DNA of 64,000 nt, from NCBI GenBank assembly GCA_002633025.1, contig NMRB01000212.1, positions 152,193-216,192 of the forward strand. Reading direction: 5' to 3'. A model generated the notes under the pieces. The model was not told the DNA's origin. It saw only the letters and a list, made by a program, of their open reading frames with translations, and did not search any database. Source of the DNA: Notospermus geniculatus. Taxonomy: Eukaryota > Nemertea > Pilidiophora > Heteronemertea > Lineidae. Below are positions 37,701 to 52,700 of the stretch, one piece after another. The first letter of the stretch is position 1. The number at the start of each line of letters is the position of its first letter. A program made the position numbers and the translations under genes.

Positions 37701-40700
37701 TGTTGACAGACAACATGAGATGACAATGATATACCGGGTACTATACATTTCCAGCCTCCTTAAGCATGGCGCACACGAGCGACTAAAATGGGGCGACTAC
37801 CAATGCAACTACTACGTCGCATGCGATAATTACCTTTGAGATCGATCAGTGATGTCATCCGCAACATCACTGATCTTCCAATGAAGCATTTGTCGCAAAC
37901 GAGTCAACAAAAACTAAAAAAACTAAAAATATGTTCAGTCGCTGCTGTGGTCGAAGGCCGGTCGCCGAGAAAATCGCTTGAAAAATCGCCCGTGTGCACC
38001 ATGCTTTAGATACATTCTTTGTTGCTGCATGTGATGTAGGCTCAGATTGCAGTGCAGTAGAAAAATTTCATACAATTGGACTGGGACTGGGAGTCGATTT
38101 TAATTAGCCACCACAACACTGGTAAAAAAATGCAATAAATTACATGTTATTAGGTTTATCTTAATAAAACAATTAAAAAGTGATGAAGAAGAAATGAAGT
38201 TCGCATTAAATGTTGTTTTTGTTCTGAGAGCGCTGAGAATCTGATGTGATCGATGAATTATTCAGGTCCGTGGAGAGTGATTAGACCAGTGCCTTCCTTG
38301 GCAATTACATGTAGATTTCAGTACATTTGAACGTTGAATCAGTTTTCATGTGCATTATGAGAAGATGATGGGCTGTAACTGTACTCATATGGTGCAGCCT
38401 AATCAGCTGGCCATAGAGGATTCCTTTGTAGACTTCCTGAAATGCGATTTCCCCGCCGGGAAGCACATTTGGTGAATGGGAACAGAAAGGAAATTCGGAA
38501 GTGTGCATGGCGGGCATCTCTCGTGGCACACTTCAGGTCGTTAGTTCTGATGGTTGGAAAATACTCTTTTTAGGCCGGGTGCCAGTCAGCATTTCTGTGT
38601 CCTGAACGGGGCCATCCGGCGCCGACCAGCAGCGGCAGAACCCTAGGTGAAGCCAGAATGGTTGTGGCCCGTTGGCCTCTGAGCCAGAAGTGGAAGTGGA
38701 TGGGTGACAGTGTGAATGGAAAGAATGTCCCCAGGAAGATCTTTTATTGTTACATTCTCCTGGTCGTGATTCAGATTGGTTTCTGCAGACATGCACTGGA
38801 TGGCTTTACTGTTGCTTGGCAACAGTAGATGTTTGGGAATCAAACGCACCACCTCTAGGTTAGGAATTGAAGAAACGTTCTTCAGAGGATTTTGTATCGC
38901 AACACCCTGTACATGACTGCAGCTCCTTCCTTCTTGCCAACTAATGCAAGAAGAAAAAAGTCTGATAATGATCCATCATGAGTTGGCAGAAGCTCTCTAA
39001 TGAAGTGGCACAGTAATTAGCCTCGTTAGGGAGAAGTCCTCATCGCTAGCGAAGAGATATGTGCCACTGGATCTGGTTCAAGAGGCGGCGGCCAGCAGGC
39101 TGTATCATGTCTTAATGGACCGGATGTATCTTTGGCATCATTATCGCTGTATCTTCTATGGCTTTTGATTATTGTGATGCTTTGGGAGGCAACAGGATCC
39201 TCTTCCTTGATTAGTTTCTCATTAACCCCTTCATCTGACAGATAAGGGTCATTTTGCCATTGTGTACAGGTTGTTGCTTTGACATTTTGATGTCACAGGT
39301 CTGAACTTCTGTTTTATCTTTAAAGCTCAATATCACTCAGACCTTGTTGTTGAGTGGGTGACCGTCAGTGGTCAAATAAGACAGCATTCTGACATTGTAG
39401 GCCCGATTATCCATTTGTCCGCACACTGTCATGACAATCCTTGAAGGCAACACTGCTAGTTAGCGATAATTCGGCACAAGTTGCAGCTGGAGACCGATTA
39501 CACTTGTCAGACTAGAACGAAAGTCTCTCTATTGGGGACACAAATTGGTGGTTGCCATGGTGATCGTTACCATGGGGACCGTAACCACATGTGTGCAGTT
39601 GCTGACATGATGCTACCCTGATGTGATTTCTGTGGAATGTCTTTGATATCGTAAACTAATTAATATTTGATTAATTTGATTAAGATTCGATGCTGTGCTT
39701 CTGCATCCACATCTCTCAGTAATTGCCGGGATGTAATTGACTCATCATCATGTAAAGCTCCGTGCAGAGTTTTCTAAACTCCATGACAATAAGAGAAGAT
39801 AATCAGGACATGATCATATTATACAATGTTGCAGAAATAATCACCTTCCCAATTCCATTAATGGAAAATGAAATTTGTTTTACTTTCTCAGCTTTTGTTG
39901 AAAGGAGAATTGTATCCATATGGCTTTGTCACCAATTGTGTATGAGATATTTATGGTGACGAAGTTGCCTTATCTCATTTAACGGAGAAATTGTTATCAC
40001 TTATCATCAGGTTGTTAATATCAAAATAGCATCATGAAAAGACCATGCTGTAACACTAATATTTTTTCTCACTAAATTCTGTTTATTATTGCATAGAGGT
40101 TATATTTTTGGTGTGTGTATGATGATGCAAGAAGTAAAATCATGAAATGGCAAATGCTGCCCACAGAATCGGATTTTAAGTGATCCATTCAACAATATCA
40201 ATATTTGTTAACGTTTGACCTATCATGTGCCATTGTATCTTCTCTAATCGGCTGCTTCCTGCTAACTTCTCTCCCAATATACTTAGCTAATAACATCTTA
40301 TCCTTTCTATTTTCAGGTAAGTTCATTATCTTCCTTGCCGTTGTCTTCTGACTCACAGTAGAGTTCTTTTGCTGTTATTTTCGCTGAAATCAGAGGTTGA
40401 GATTTGTGCCTGGGAAATCAACACCTTTCTATGGATAGAAAACAAGAAGTGTGTACCAAAAGGTTATGATCACTTTTAAGATTATGCTTATGAATTTATN
40501 NNNNNNNNNNNNNNNNNNNNNNNNNNNNNNNNNNNNNNNNNNNNNNNNNNNNNNNNNNNNNNNNNNNNNNNNNNNNNNNNNNNNNNNNNNNNNNNNNNNN
40601 NNNNNNNNNNNNNNNNNNNNNNNNNNNNNNNNNNNNNNNNNNNNNNNNNNNNNNNNNNNNNNNNNNNNNNNNNNNNNNNNNNNNNNNNNNNNNNNNNNNN

Positions 40701-43700
40701 NNNNNNNNNNNNNNNNNNNNNNNNNNNNNNNNNNNNNNNNNNNNNNNNNNNNNNNNNNNNNNNNNNNNNNNNNNNNNNNNNNNNNNNNNNNNNNNNNNNN
40801 NNNNNNNNNNNNNNNNNNNNNNNNNNNNNNNNNNNNNNNNNNNNNNNNNNNNNNNNNNNNNNNNNNNNNNNNNNNNNNNNNNNNNNNNNNNNNNNNNNNN
40901 NNNNNNNNNNNNNNNNNNNNNNNNNNNNNNNNNNNNNNNNNNNNNNNNNNNNNNNNNNNNNNNNNNNNNNNNNNCACACTGTCATGACAATCCTTGAAGG
41001 CAACACTGCTAGTTAGCGATAATTCGGCACAAGTTGCAGCTGGAGACCGATTACACTTGTCAGACTAGAACGAAAGTCTCTCAGTTGGGGACACAAATTG
41101 GTGGTTGCCATGGTGATCATTACCATGGGGACCATAACCACATGTGTGCAGTTGCTGACATGATGCTACCCTGATGTGATTTCTGTGGAATGTCTTTGAT
41201 GTCGTAAACTAATTAATATTTGATTAATTTGATTAAGATCCGATGCTGTGCTTCAGCATCCACATCTCTCGGTAATTGCCGGGATGTAATTGACTCATCA
41301 TCATGTAAAACTCCGTGCAGAGTTTTCTAAACTCCATGACAATAAGAGAAGATAATCAGGACATAATCATGTTATACAATGTTGCAGAAATAATCACCTT
41401 CCCAATTCCACTAATGGAAAATGAAATTTGTTTTACTTTCTCAGCTTTTGTTGAAAGGAGACAAGAATTGTGTCCATATGGCTTTGTCACCAATTGTGTA
41501 TGAGATATTTATGGTGATGAAGTTGCCTTATCTCATTTAACGGAGAAATTGTTATCACTTATCATCAGGTTGTTAATATCAAAATAGCATCATGAAAAGA
41601 CCATGCTGTAACACTAATATTTTTTCTCACTAAATTCTGTTTATTATTGCATAGAGGTTATATTTTTGGTGTGTGTATGATGCAAGAAGTAAAATCATGA
41701 AATGGCAAATGCTGCCCACAGAATCGGATTTTAAGTGATTCATTCAACAATATCAATATTTGTTAACGTTTGACCTATCATGTGCCATTGTATCTTCTCT
41801 AATCGGCTGCTTCCTGCTAACTTCTCTCCCAATACTTAGCTAATAACATCTTATCCTTTCTATTTTCATTTAAGTTCATTATCTTCCTTGCCGCTGTCTT
41901 CTGACTCACAGAGTTCTTTTGCTGTTATTTTCGCTGAAATCAGAGGTTGAGATTTGTGCCTGGGAAATCAACACCTTTCTATGGATAGAAAACAAGAAGT
42001 GTGTACCAAAAGGTTATGATCACTTTTAAGATTACGGTATGCTTATATCCCAGCACTGCACCAGACATGCCCGGTCACTGCGTCAACCACTTCACTGCAT
42101 GGGAATAGATAGTCCCATCCCTGTATCCAAACACAGCCTCCAACCAATAAAACAGTTACATCCCAAAACGTTGATTGAATCTCCATCCCCGATATGGATG
42201 TATCCTGGTGGTTACATTTGGCATTTCAGGGTTGCTTGCCCGATATTGACTTTTCTGTGGAGCAAAATGCCTGTCACTGAGGAATGGTATAGATTTATTG
42301 AGCTCGAGCCTAACTCCTCTCTTCAAGCTTGCTAATCCAGACATACGTGAAATTCACAGCTTCTGACGAATGCCGCATTGTCGGTTGCGTGTTGAGAGTT
42401 TTGTCTCCTTCAAAATCATTTGGAGTTCACTCTTCATGTGGCCTAATACATTTCATCCCTTAGGACTGATCAACTCGCCCCCACATACATCATTCCTGTG
42501 AATTTCCATGTGTCTTATTTGGGAGAAAATTCAGATGATTAAATGTGCCTGCACTGAGTGCTCATGAGCTAAGTTTTCAGCTGGCACCATGGGTTACAAG
42601 TGCACAGATATTGGCAGTGATATTGGCAGATATTCTCAGTCTTTTCTAGAGTTTCAGATTGTAAAGTTCCACTTGAAAAAGACCCCGGTTGGGGTCGAAA
42701 ATTCGTGAATTCTGGAGATTGACTTCTTGCTTATTATCATTTTGTGTGTCAATTTTGTGCTTTTCTGTATCTTGGATATTGGCAGTGAGATGTTCTTTTT
42801 CTGTTTCACAGTTCATCCTGCCAACTTCTTAGACAAAATGACCTGCAACAACCAAATCTGTTTTAATTTTAAGCCTAGCGTCGGTACATCACACTTGCGA
42901 CTGGAGACAACTAGTCGCCATTGAGCTACCTGGTGACTGGGAGGATCTAGCTGGAACTGGAGGCTACTGATCAGTCTATGTTACCCGAGTTGCTGCCACT
43001 GCCATTCGCAAGTGGGATGTACGCAGTCAGGACATGACGACTGATTGGATCCTCCTAGTTTTACTGAGTGGCGGAATTTGCGATCTGCGCACAGTGCGTA
43101 CATCACCAGCGACTGATCAGATCAGTTGCTTCCAGTCGCAAGTGCGATATACGCCTGGCTTTACTGATCTCAGTAAAATATTTCAATCTCTTGCATCCAT
43201 CTTCTTGACGATGTGCTTTCGATGCCTGCCTTCCTGTCCTCCGTGGCCGTGATAGGTACCCTGATTACCCTGACTTCTGATTTACTTGGAATGATAGCGA
43301 CGGTGGTAATGACCGTCAGACACACTGTGTATTTAGTTAGAAGCCAAGTATTGCAGCTGATGAATTGACCCTAGAGCTAGCATTGATCCCTCCCATAATG
43401 AGTTATCGGCTCACGAGAATTCAAAGTTAGGTCAATATTTCTATCTCCATGGTATTCTGTAGCCAGGTTATTCATGGTGCCTATCAAATCGTCATAACTA
43501 TTGTCGTGATGGGCGGCCATCCGTAGTTTCTGCTGTCACTATTAGATAAATAATGCTGCCTCGTGAATGGTTGGTAGTCTGTTGCTAATAGTTGCTTGAT
43601 CCATGGCTTTGTGAACCTCGACGTTCAGTTCTGCCTTGCGCAACTACACCAGCAATAGGTTCATCTGAACCAGAATGAAGTCTATAGATGACTTGCATTC

Positions 43701-46700
43701 TGCTGGTTTTGTTTACAAAATGACGTCATTCACGGGCGCCAGTCTGCGCACGCATACTCTGCACGTGAATTTGTCGCAACGTCATTGGACTGCCGAAGAT
43801 GCAACAAAGCGCCAGTCTGCGCACGCATCGTGTTTACAAGTTGCCGTGACGTCATCGGAAATCCATCTATAGCCTGAGCCCTCAGAATGACATATCTATG
43901 AATGCATCCCCGTCGACATCCGAGGTTGCCATTGGTGTTCATGGCATTATGACCCTTCTCAGACCTTGACACACCAACCAACGTGACCTCCAAAAAAATA
44001 AGCCATTTAACAAAAGTGACATTGTCATGCAATGCGTGATGAAACGGCCTGTCATCATACTGTACTTCAATCTCCTCTACCATCCCTGATCACTTATCTA
44101 CCAATGATAAATGATGTATCTGAAGACAGTTTCCTTTTTAATAAATCTCTGATTTTCCCCAATTAGTAAATTTCTGAAGAACATTTTTAAGTGCCTCTTG
44201 GTTGCCTACGACAGCTTAATCACCATCCAGACCCGATCAATCAAACTTGTGGAATATAATCAATGATAACGAGCTGTTGACTTTAACAAAGGTTGTTAAT
44301 TAACTCAAACAATTGACGAAGTAATCTCATCTGTCTTTTCTCATTATTGATAGATGTCATCCTTTAAGGAGCATCTTCGTTTATTTGCTAACGAGTTTTC
44401 GCAGTGTGATGCTGAAGAGGTATTGGCATGCCAATGCAGTCATGCATCCGATGGAAACCTGATCGGGCCCCTTCTGGGACGGGTCATTGTCAAACAGGGC
44501 ACCATCATAAAGGCGCGTTCACACCACACCAGATTCCGGTGCGTTTTGCGGTGCAGATCCCACAAACCAATGGCTTCAGCGCTGCTGCAATGAAGCGTCC
44601 ACACAGAAATCGTGGTCACGTGGCTTCTACCGCAGGGATGTGATGGGTTTGAGGTGCCGGTCAAATGTTTTCACATATTTTATTTTCCATAAATTCACCT
44701 TGGCAGTGAATGAAAGAGTTATGGAAAATTGACAGGTGTTTTTAACAACAAGCTCTTGAAAGGCAAACTCATTGTTATGGAGTGAAACCACTCGTAAAAT
44801 GAACCAGCTTTTACAAGTGTTCGAGAGCAGTTCAAATTCAATAGATTATGATAGTCAATGAAGCGTAAACGTTACAAATCACCATCTCTTAAAGGTCACT
44901 CAATCATACTCCATTGTCCATGCGGACATGACATCACTCTGGCTACCATCAGAACTGCCATCTACATCTGCACTAGGCTTCGACCACAACTCCCCCAGCA
45001 AGGGTCAGGTCAGTCTTCTCGGGTGGAAGAGGCAAGAGGAAGGGCAAATGGCTATGGAGCCGGTGCTCCCGCTTGTTGAACACAAAACAAAACAAAACAT
45101 GTAAGACAGAGTAAGTAGTAAGGGCGGCTTTCCATTAGAGTGTTTCTGCCCTAAGACCTGTGTGTGATGCACTACCACAGAAGATTTTGGATGACATGAT
45201 GTTGGAAGGTGGCACTTTATTTGGAGGAGGTGCTGTCAGCTTTCGGACATACATGTATTGTCCACTTTCACTTTGCTCCAAGACTGAGAATTTTCGGGCT
45301 GTCAGGTCAGACTCTAGGTGTCCTTCCCCTGGCCATATAGGAAAATCAATGACTATTAGCACACAGGCTGTGTCAGGACAACAGCTGTTGCTCTGAGTGG
45401 TCTTTCCATTCAAATATTGCAATAGAATTCATGAACAATTCTATATTTTGTGGGAGAATGTTCAGAATGTGCGATCATGTCGATATTGATGTTACTGCTA
45501 TATAAAGCGCAGTTTTCTCGATACTGTAGTGTAATATGGTCATAACTATAGTTTTTCTGTGATTTGTGTGATGAAGTCTAACGAGAATTCCACACGTTCT
45601 CATCCTAACGCACCGTTACGAAGAAATAGCGCTGACGTCAGAAAAATATGTATTATCAAAACATTGTCAATACAAAATTGTTGATAACATTGGCCCACTT
45701 GAGGGCATATTTGTAAAAATTCTTCATTATTCATCTGGTGATGCAGCAAACTCATCGAAGGTTTTAACAGCAGAAAATTGCAGATAATTATGTCAGTGGT
45801 TGGTTGATCAATACCTCAACTTATCCACAAATGGCTGCCCACCCAATCATTCTTTAGGCAATCAATCATTGAAAGCAGTTGTGGACGGACCAAAGATGTG
45901 CCATATGATCACGTCCAGCTGTCATTGATGCAGGTTGCTGCTGATGTGACACATCCCTTGATGCAGGTTGCTGCTGGTGTGACACAGATCCAGTCATATT
46001 TCCCAACCAGAGATGCTGCTAGCTGCTCGTGTGACCAGGGTTTCTGCCAGAAATATTTTTGAGGGTATGCAGTTCTTCAAAATCAGCAAAAAAAACCATG
46101 AAATTAAAGAAAATGGCCCTTTTCTGTTCCTTTGAGGGTACTCACAGCGTACCCTGCGTACCCTCTGGCGGAAACACTGGTGACACAGATCCAGTCACAT
46201 TTCCCACCTCAGCTGCTGGCTGCTGGTGTGACACAGATCCAGTCACATTTCCCACCTCAGCTGCTGGCTGCTGGTGTGACACAGATCCAGTCACATTTCC
46301 CACCTCAGCTGCTGGCTGCTGGTGTGACACAGATCCAGTCACATTTCCCACCTCAGCTGCTGGCTGCTGGTGTGACACAGATCCAGTCACATTTCCCACC
46401 GCAGCTGCTGGCTGCTGGTGTGACACAGATCCAGTAACATTTCCCACTCAACTGCTGGCTGCTGGTGTGACACAGATCGAGTCACATTTCCCACCTGCTG
46501 GCGTGACACAGATCCAGTCACATTTCCCAGTGAAGCTTCTGGCATTACCTGATCATTCACAACTCATGAACTTGACAACACAGGTGTCTTCTGTCATAGA
46601 CAGCAATGCACAGATGACATCAGAGACACTGAAAATTGATCCGAACACGTGTCACTGTATCTTGGTGTCTGTTTTTATCACCTAGTCATCATTTTTAACT

Positions 46701-49700
46701 GGATCAAATCTATATTTGTTCTATATGAGGAGCGGGAATTCCAATATTGTCTTCAACGTGAGACGAGATCGGCAGTGTCTGCCAGAGGATACGGTGAGAC
46801 ATAATAACAGGTATTGAATAATAGAACAAGATTTATTGATGAATAATAAAACTAGCACACACCCTCGGGCTCTTCAGTATATATATTCGTTTACCGTGTG
46901 TTCAGTGACGGTGGCACTACCGTGTGGTATTTCTGTTTGTCCCGCGGGGAAGACTCTCTCCCGCCTTCGGTGTCACACTTAAAAACAGTTTCATGAGAAT
47001 TTTGACGATGAAAAATCTTTCTCTTTGTGTCCTGATCGGGGGCAGATTAAATATTGACTAAAGTTTATAATCAATAAGCACATAATGATTTGCATTGACC
47101 ATTTAGGAATAGAAGGAATGGATTTTTTGACTCTGATAATGATTGATGTGACATCTGTGATATGAACACACATGTCGTTAGTACATTGGGCCTGTGGAAC
47201 AAAATATATTTACATCACTGAATTATTGCTCAATAAATGTACAGCAACATATGTTTTTGAGGAAATGAGGCCAGAATTCACTTCTATTTCATCAGAAGTC
47301 ACTTTGCCTCATTCTCGCTATCTAAAGGCTCTTCTACACGTTGGTATATTTGTTCTAAAACATTTACGAACATCACAGGACAAATTTTGGCAAATGTTCC
47401 AATAAAAAAATACCTATGTCTGGATGTCCCCTAAAACATCTTGAATTTGAAACATCGAGAACATTCTGGCACAATGTTGGCAAAATAGAAACATGCAGTT
47501 ATTTCAGAACATTTGTGCTAAGATGTTCTTGGTAGGCCTATTGGCTAATGAGTGAGCAGTTTCAGGTCATGTGCTGTTCAAAAGGACAGGAGTCCTGGAA
47601 AATGTCAGAACAACCTGCAACATTTGCTATGCAATGTTCGGGCTTGTTCTATACGCCCAGATTCAGCCACGATAACTGTTTGAATTTGGATACCCTGCAA
47701 TTCTGCTGACATGACTTGAATTGCATGAACTGCAGCACAGCACATATCCTGCCATCCTCGCTGTGAGGATTCAGCTGGTTTTGAAGCATCAATGGTGAGT
47801 GCTCCCCGGAAACCCTTTGGTCTGATTTCCACATTGGTTTGGTCTCAGCCTTTCTTGTATGACACTTCACATCATCTCACCACCATACTCATTCTAAGAT
47901 CTCCACACTGCAACTTCATAATCTCATCGATCGACCACAGCGGAATGGTACCAGAAGCAATTTTGCACGGTTCAATATCTGAAAATCATCCGAAGGGCTC
48001 AACAGTTATTTAAATGATCAGAATGCCTTGATTAAAGTTGGCAAGGAAGCCCACAGGGGGTGAAGCTTAATGAAAACTATGTTTTATTATGTTGACATTT
48101 CAAGTTGACTGCAGTTGGTCGATGATGACATGAAATGTACTGAATACATTTCAAGAAGCGGTTCCCAGTTGCGTGTTTTATTATTGTTATTATATGGTAC
48201 ATTTGGGAAGGGCAGTAGTGTGACTGGAATGAAGGCAATATTGGGCGATATCATGCATGGATGATGGCGGAAAATGACGGTAATTGGTCCACACGTCGAG
48301 TGACCTGGATGTGAATAACTCATGAAAAAAGGATATGAATATGAAAATCAAACCTTACCAACTACATGTAGGTCCCAGTTGGGTCCAGTTTCCACGCTGT
48401 AGGGTCTGGAACCGTGGTAACATTTTCAGGTCCACAGACCTAAAATGTCATCTTGTTTTACATCCATCTTTCGATTCACCATTTTATCGATGGTTGCCCC
48501 AATATCATCAAGATCTTGTAACCTTTGTGTGATGTTACAGCACAAAGTCTTTGAGGTCTTTCCTCTCTGGGAGAGAACAATAGCTCATCATGTATAATTC
48601 AGAAATAACAGGATCCATCTCTTTGATGGTATTAGTCCAACATGGCTGGGACAACTGACTCAGAATGATCCCTCTTGTCTGTTTGTCCCTTTGGTCGACA
48701 CTGTCCAGGTATTTGTAGGGTAATTATGCAATGATATGGCCCCTTGGGGTTTGGCATGACCTTCAGAGATTCCAGTCTTTGTTGCTTAGTGACTTTGATG
48801 TCACTCACAGTTAAAGGCAGTTTGTTCAGAGAAAACTCCAGAAGCTGAGCGAGTAAGGAGCAAAAGGGCCAGATTTGTCTATCAGGGCCAAAGCCAGAGC
48901 ATTATTGGCACTGGTGAATAGGTCATCTCGAGGTACTCATGCTCCTCACTTGGATGGGCTTTTTACTTGCCCTTTAATAAAGAGATACAAGTACAAGCTT
49001 ATTTTCCCATGCGACGGACTGAAGAGCCAGAGCGGATTCATTCCATATGGCCCGGGATTCAAACCCGGGACCCTCTGCCACTTGTTGAGCACGTGTGATA
49101 AACCACTAGGCTGTCAAGGCTAGGCTAAAGGCATCACAGAATGCCCTTCTTCTGGGTATTGTTCCACCTGGTGGTGACAACACCAACCTGCGTTCATAGT
49201 GGTTTCCTGAATACACTAAATGACAATTTGCCTTTAAAATATGTTTTACTTAGTTTTGTCAACATTTGACAGTTGTTGATAGAGGTGTTTAAACAGTACA
49301 TCAGGAAACCTCACCCTGTGTTGTATATCAATGCTTTGAAACAGCTTTCCATGCAGGTAGAGATGTTATAATGAATGCAAAGGTTGTCTCGCTGGCAAGA
49401 TTCCATGAACAACAACTTGGCTCCTAGCTGATACCTAAGCCGCTGAGAAATTTGCTCTCCTCTTTGAAATTGACATCAAGGAGGCATATGTTGCGTCAAA
49501 AATACATAAAGCAAGCTCGCTTATGAATATTTGGCTATGTAGAACACTTTTTCACAGCTACATGTATTGCTGCACACCACTCTGGGTAATGTATGATGCC
49601 AGTGGTTGTGAAATCGAAAAGGGTGCATTAGCAAACATGGAATTTGATATCTGTAAACACCACATCATGGCTTCATAACTGCCATGGATGCTTTGGCCAT

Positions 49701-52700
49701 CCACAGCACATTTGCTGGCAGTACTGCTGTTTGTGTTGCAGTATTACTTCGTCAGAGATTGCCATAGGCCTACATGAAGGTGATTCTGTCTCTGAGCAGG
49801 CTTTTGTTATGGGTGTGCAGAACTCACAATATTACTTTGGTAGAGTTTGTCGTGAAGTCTATTCTGTTGCCATGTTGATTTCAACAGGTGTGAAATTTCC
49901 TTTGCATGTTGTCAAAACCAATTGTGACCTATCCAAACATATGACAAACACAATTGATGTCAAGAACAGCAATGCTTTTCCCAAGCGCTTTGTTACTCTG
50001 TAAGTCGCCCACGTTGAATATTCATGATACCCTCAGCTCTACCATGAACTGTCACTTTCCTGGTGCTTTCTACTACTGAATGACTTCATGGAAGCGAGAG
50101 AGAAATGAGCTCACACTCATACATTATGAAATAATAGTACAATCCTTTTGACAGTTTCATCCTAAAGAGCTCAAATTTCCACGCATTTCACAACACATTT
50201 TGAATGTCACATTTATCGCAATTTCAACATCAAATAACTGAAATGGATTATTGTATTATTCATGTCATAGACAATCATTGTTCACTTCTAAACTGAATGG
50301 ATCAATCTCATGTTTTAAAAAAATCCATTTGAGTGTTGTAGCCTCTTAATGTCAACACCTGAATAAATCATGAGATGCTCCACGTAGATTAGGCCGGCAT
50401 GAAATTTGAATTTTCCTGTGTTCAACCTATTGATCGAGGCTGTATGGCGGAGCCTGAAAGCTAAATTAGGATGATGGAGAGCTTTTCAGTGCATGTACAA
50501 GGCTTCACCTTGAAATTAGGTACAAAACACATGAAGTAGTGGTTCCAAACTTTAACCCCTTCACAACATGAGTGTTCCAAGTGGTGACTCGACAGAGCCC
50601 AACATACGAGTGGCCAATCACATTCGCCAGAATTTGGCTCCAATTTCACCATATCTCATGTTGCTTCATTCATGACCCCTTCCCATACCAGTCACTTGGC
50701 TTCTACATGTACATGTACCACTCGCAGCATCCATATTGGTTCACCCATGACCAATCTCCATACCAGTCACTTGTCCTCTGTCCTCTGGCTCTCACAGCAT
50801 CCCGTGTCCCATCCCATCCCATTCTCCCTTCCCATAGCAATCACTTGGCCTCTGCCTAGCATCCCGTTGGTTCATCCATGACCCCTTCTATAACAGTTAC
50901 TTGGTCTCTGCCTCTCACAGCATCCCATATTGGTTCACCCATACCAGTCACTTGGCCTCTAGTCATTGCATCCCATATTGGTCACCCGTGACCTACATGT
51001 ATCCCCATACCAGTCATTGGCTTCTGGCTCTCGCAGCATCCCATATTGGTCACCCACAATCTGGCCTCTGCCTAGCATCCCATGTTTATTCATAACCGTG
51101 ACCCCTTCCAGGGTTGGAGCTACCATTACTTTTTTTAGCCAAAGTAAAGAAAATCCCTATTGTTCACACTACTGAACAATAGGCTTTTCTTTACTTTGGC
51201 TAAAAGAAGACAGTGGTAGCTCCAACCCTGCCTTCTATAGCAGTCACATTGGCCTCTGCCTCTCACAGCATCCCATATTGTTCACCCATGACCTCTCCCC
51301 AGTCTGACAGAAGTCTGCCTCTCACAGCAACCCATACTGGTTCACCCATGACCCCTATCCATACCAGTCATGTCACTTGGCCTCTGGCTCACTGTATCCC
51401 TATTGGTTCACCCATGACCAATCCCATTATTACCAGTCACTCTGGCCTCTGGCTTCTCACAACATTCCATTGGTTCTTCCATGACCACTGCCAAGTTTGG
51501 TCCTGACATTTTGTCAAGGTTAGTGTTGTAAGGAAACGTTCCGTTGGTTGAATTATCCAATGCACACGGAAAATCAACACCTTAACCCAACCAGTCATGG
51601 TCCCATATACACTTCCAAAACACCTTGGCCCGTAAATTTTAGAATACTCCTCAACGTAAAGGAGTTCAAGGCTATTGTTCTCCTGTTGAGAACAATAGCC
51701 TTGTTTTCTATTGAGAACAATAGCCTTGAGGAACTCCTTTACATTGAGGAGCATTCTAAAATACGGGCCCTTATCTTTAAAAAAACAGCACTCATTTAGT
51801 GAACCCGGCGAAGGCGATATTGTCATCCTGTCTAAACATTGCTAATCTACTGACGGCCTAATGTACTTGTTTCCATTATTCATTACTTCGTTATTTAGCC
51901 TAATGAAGCCTAAATTTTAGGCGTGGAGGCGATGGCAATTAACTGACTGTGTAAGTGGGTTCGCTGACTGGCGCCAATTGCCATGAAGATAATGAGGGAC
52001 AAGGCAGATGGTGGTGGTGCAGACAAGACAGCAGTGTCTGACCTTTTCACCGTGGCAATCTTATGTCTTTTTGATCCCTTGAAGTGAAGCATCAGAACTC
52101 ATCTTCTAACACTCAAGTCCCCCTCCATCTCATGCCATTTAATGTCAGCAAATAAGATGTGAGGAAATGCCAAGGGAAGAGGTGAACATTATATTAAAGT
52201 GGTTGCAGGAACTGAACATAGTGTCATGGCCGAGAAGGATGCCAGGTTTGAAACATTATGAAGGGTTTCAAAAAGGTCTTCATCTTTACCTGCATGGAAG
52301 AAGTAGTAAGGTCAACTGGTCATTGTACCATATTGCCAGCAAGAATGAGCCTGTTTTCTGTCCAAGGTGAAAAAGGAATACAGCTGTTCCAAGACACCGT
52401 TGAAATTGACAAAACCTATATTTTGTCTAATCCATGTCATCAACCCAGTTGCTCCTAAATCACCCCTGGCATTCCACGACACTGTGAATCTTCTCACAAC
52501 CTGTTTGCGTTCCATCATTGTACAGTTGCCATGAAGCGTGCATCCATAGCTAGGAACGTAGCGTCCTTTCCAATCTATTGATCCAGTCTTCACAAATATG
52601 AACGGTCGCTCTCTGCACACTACATAGCCTAGCACATGGGAGACACACGGCAAACCATTTCTAGACACGACTGCTGAATCTACAATCTGGACATGGAAAT

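Noticed and set aside
46059-46685. 208-codon open frame with a 16-residue repeat
   Set aside because: It is the 48-bp minisatellite read in frame. The reverse strand and another frame are also open, as expected for a period divisible by three.
49047-49120. Functional tRNA gene
   Set aside because: Good A and B boxes but the acceptor stem does not pair, so it was called a SINE or pseudogene.
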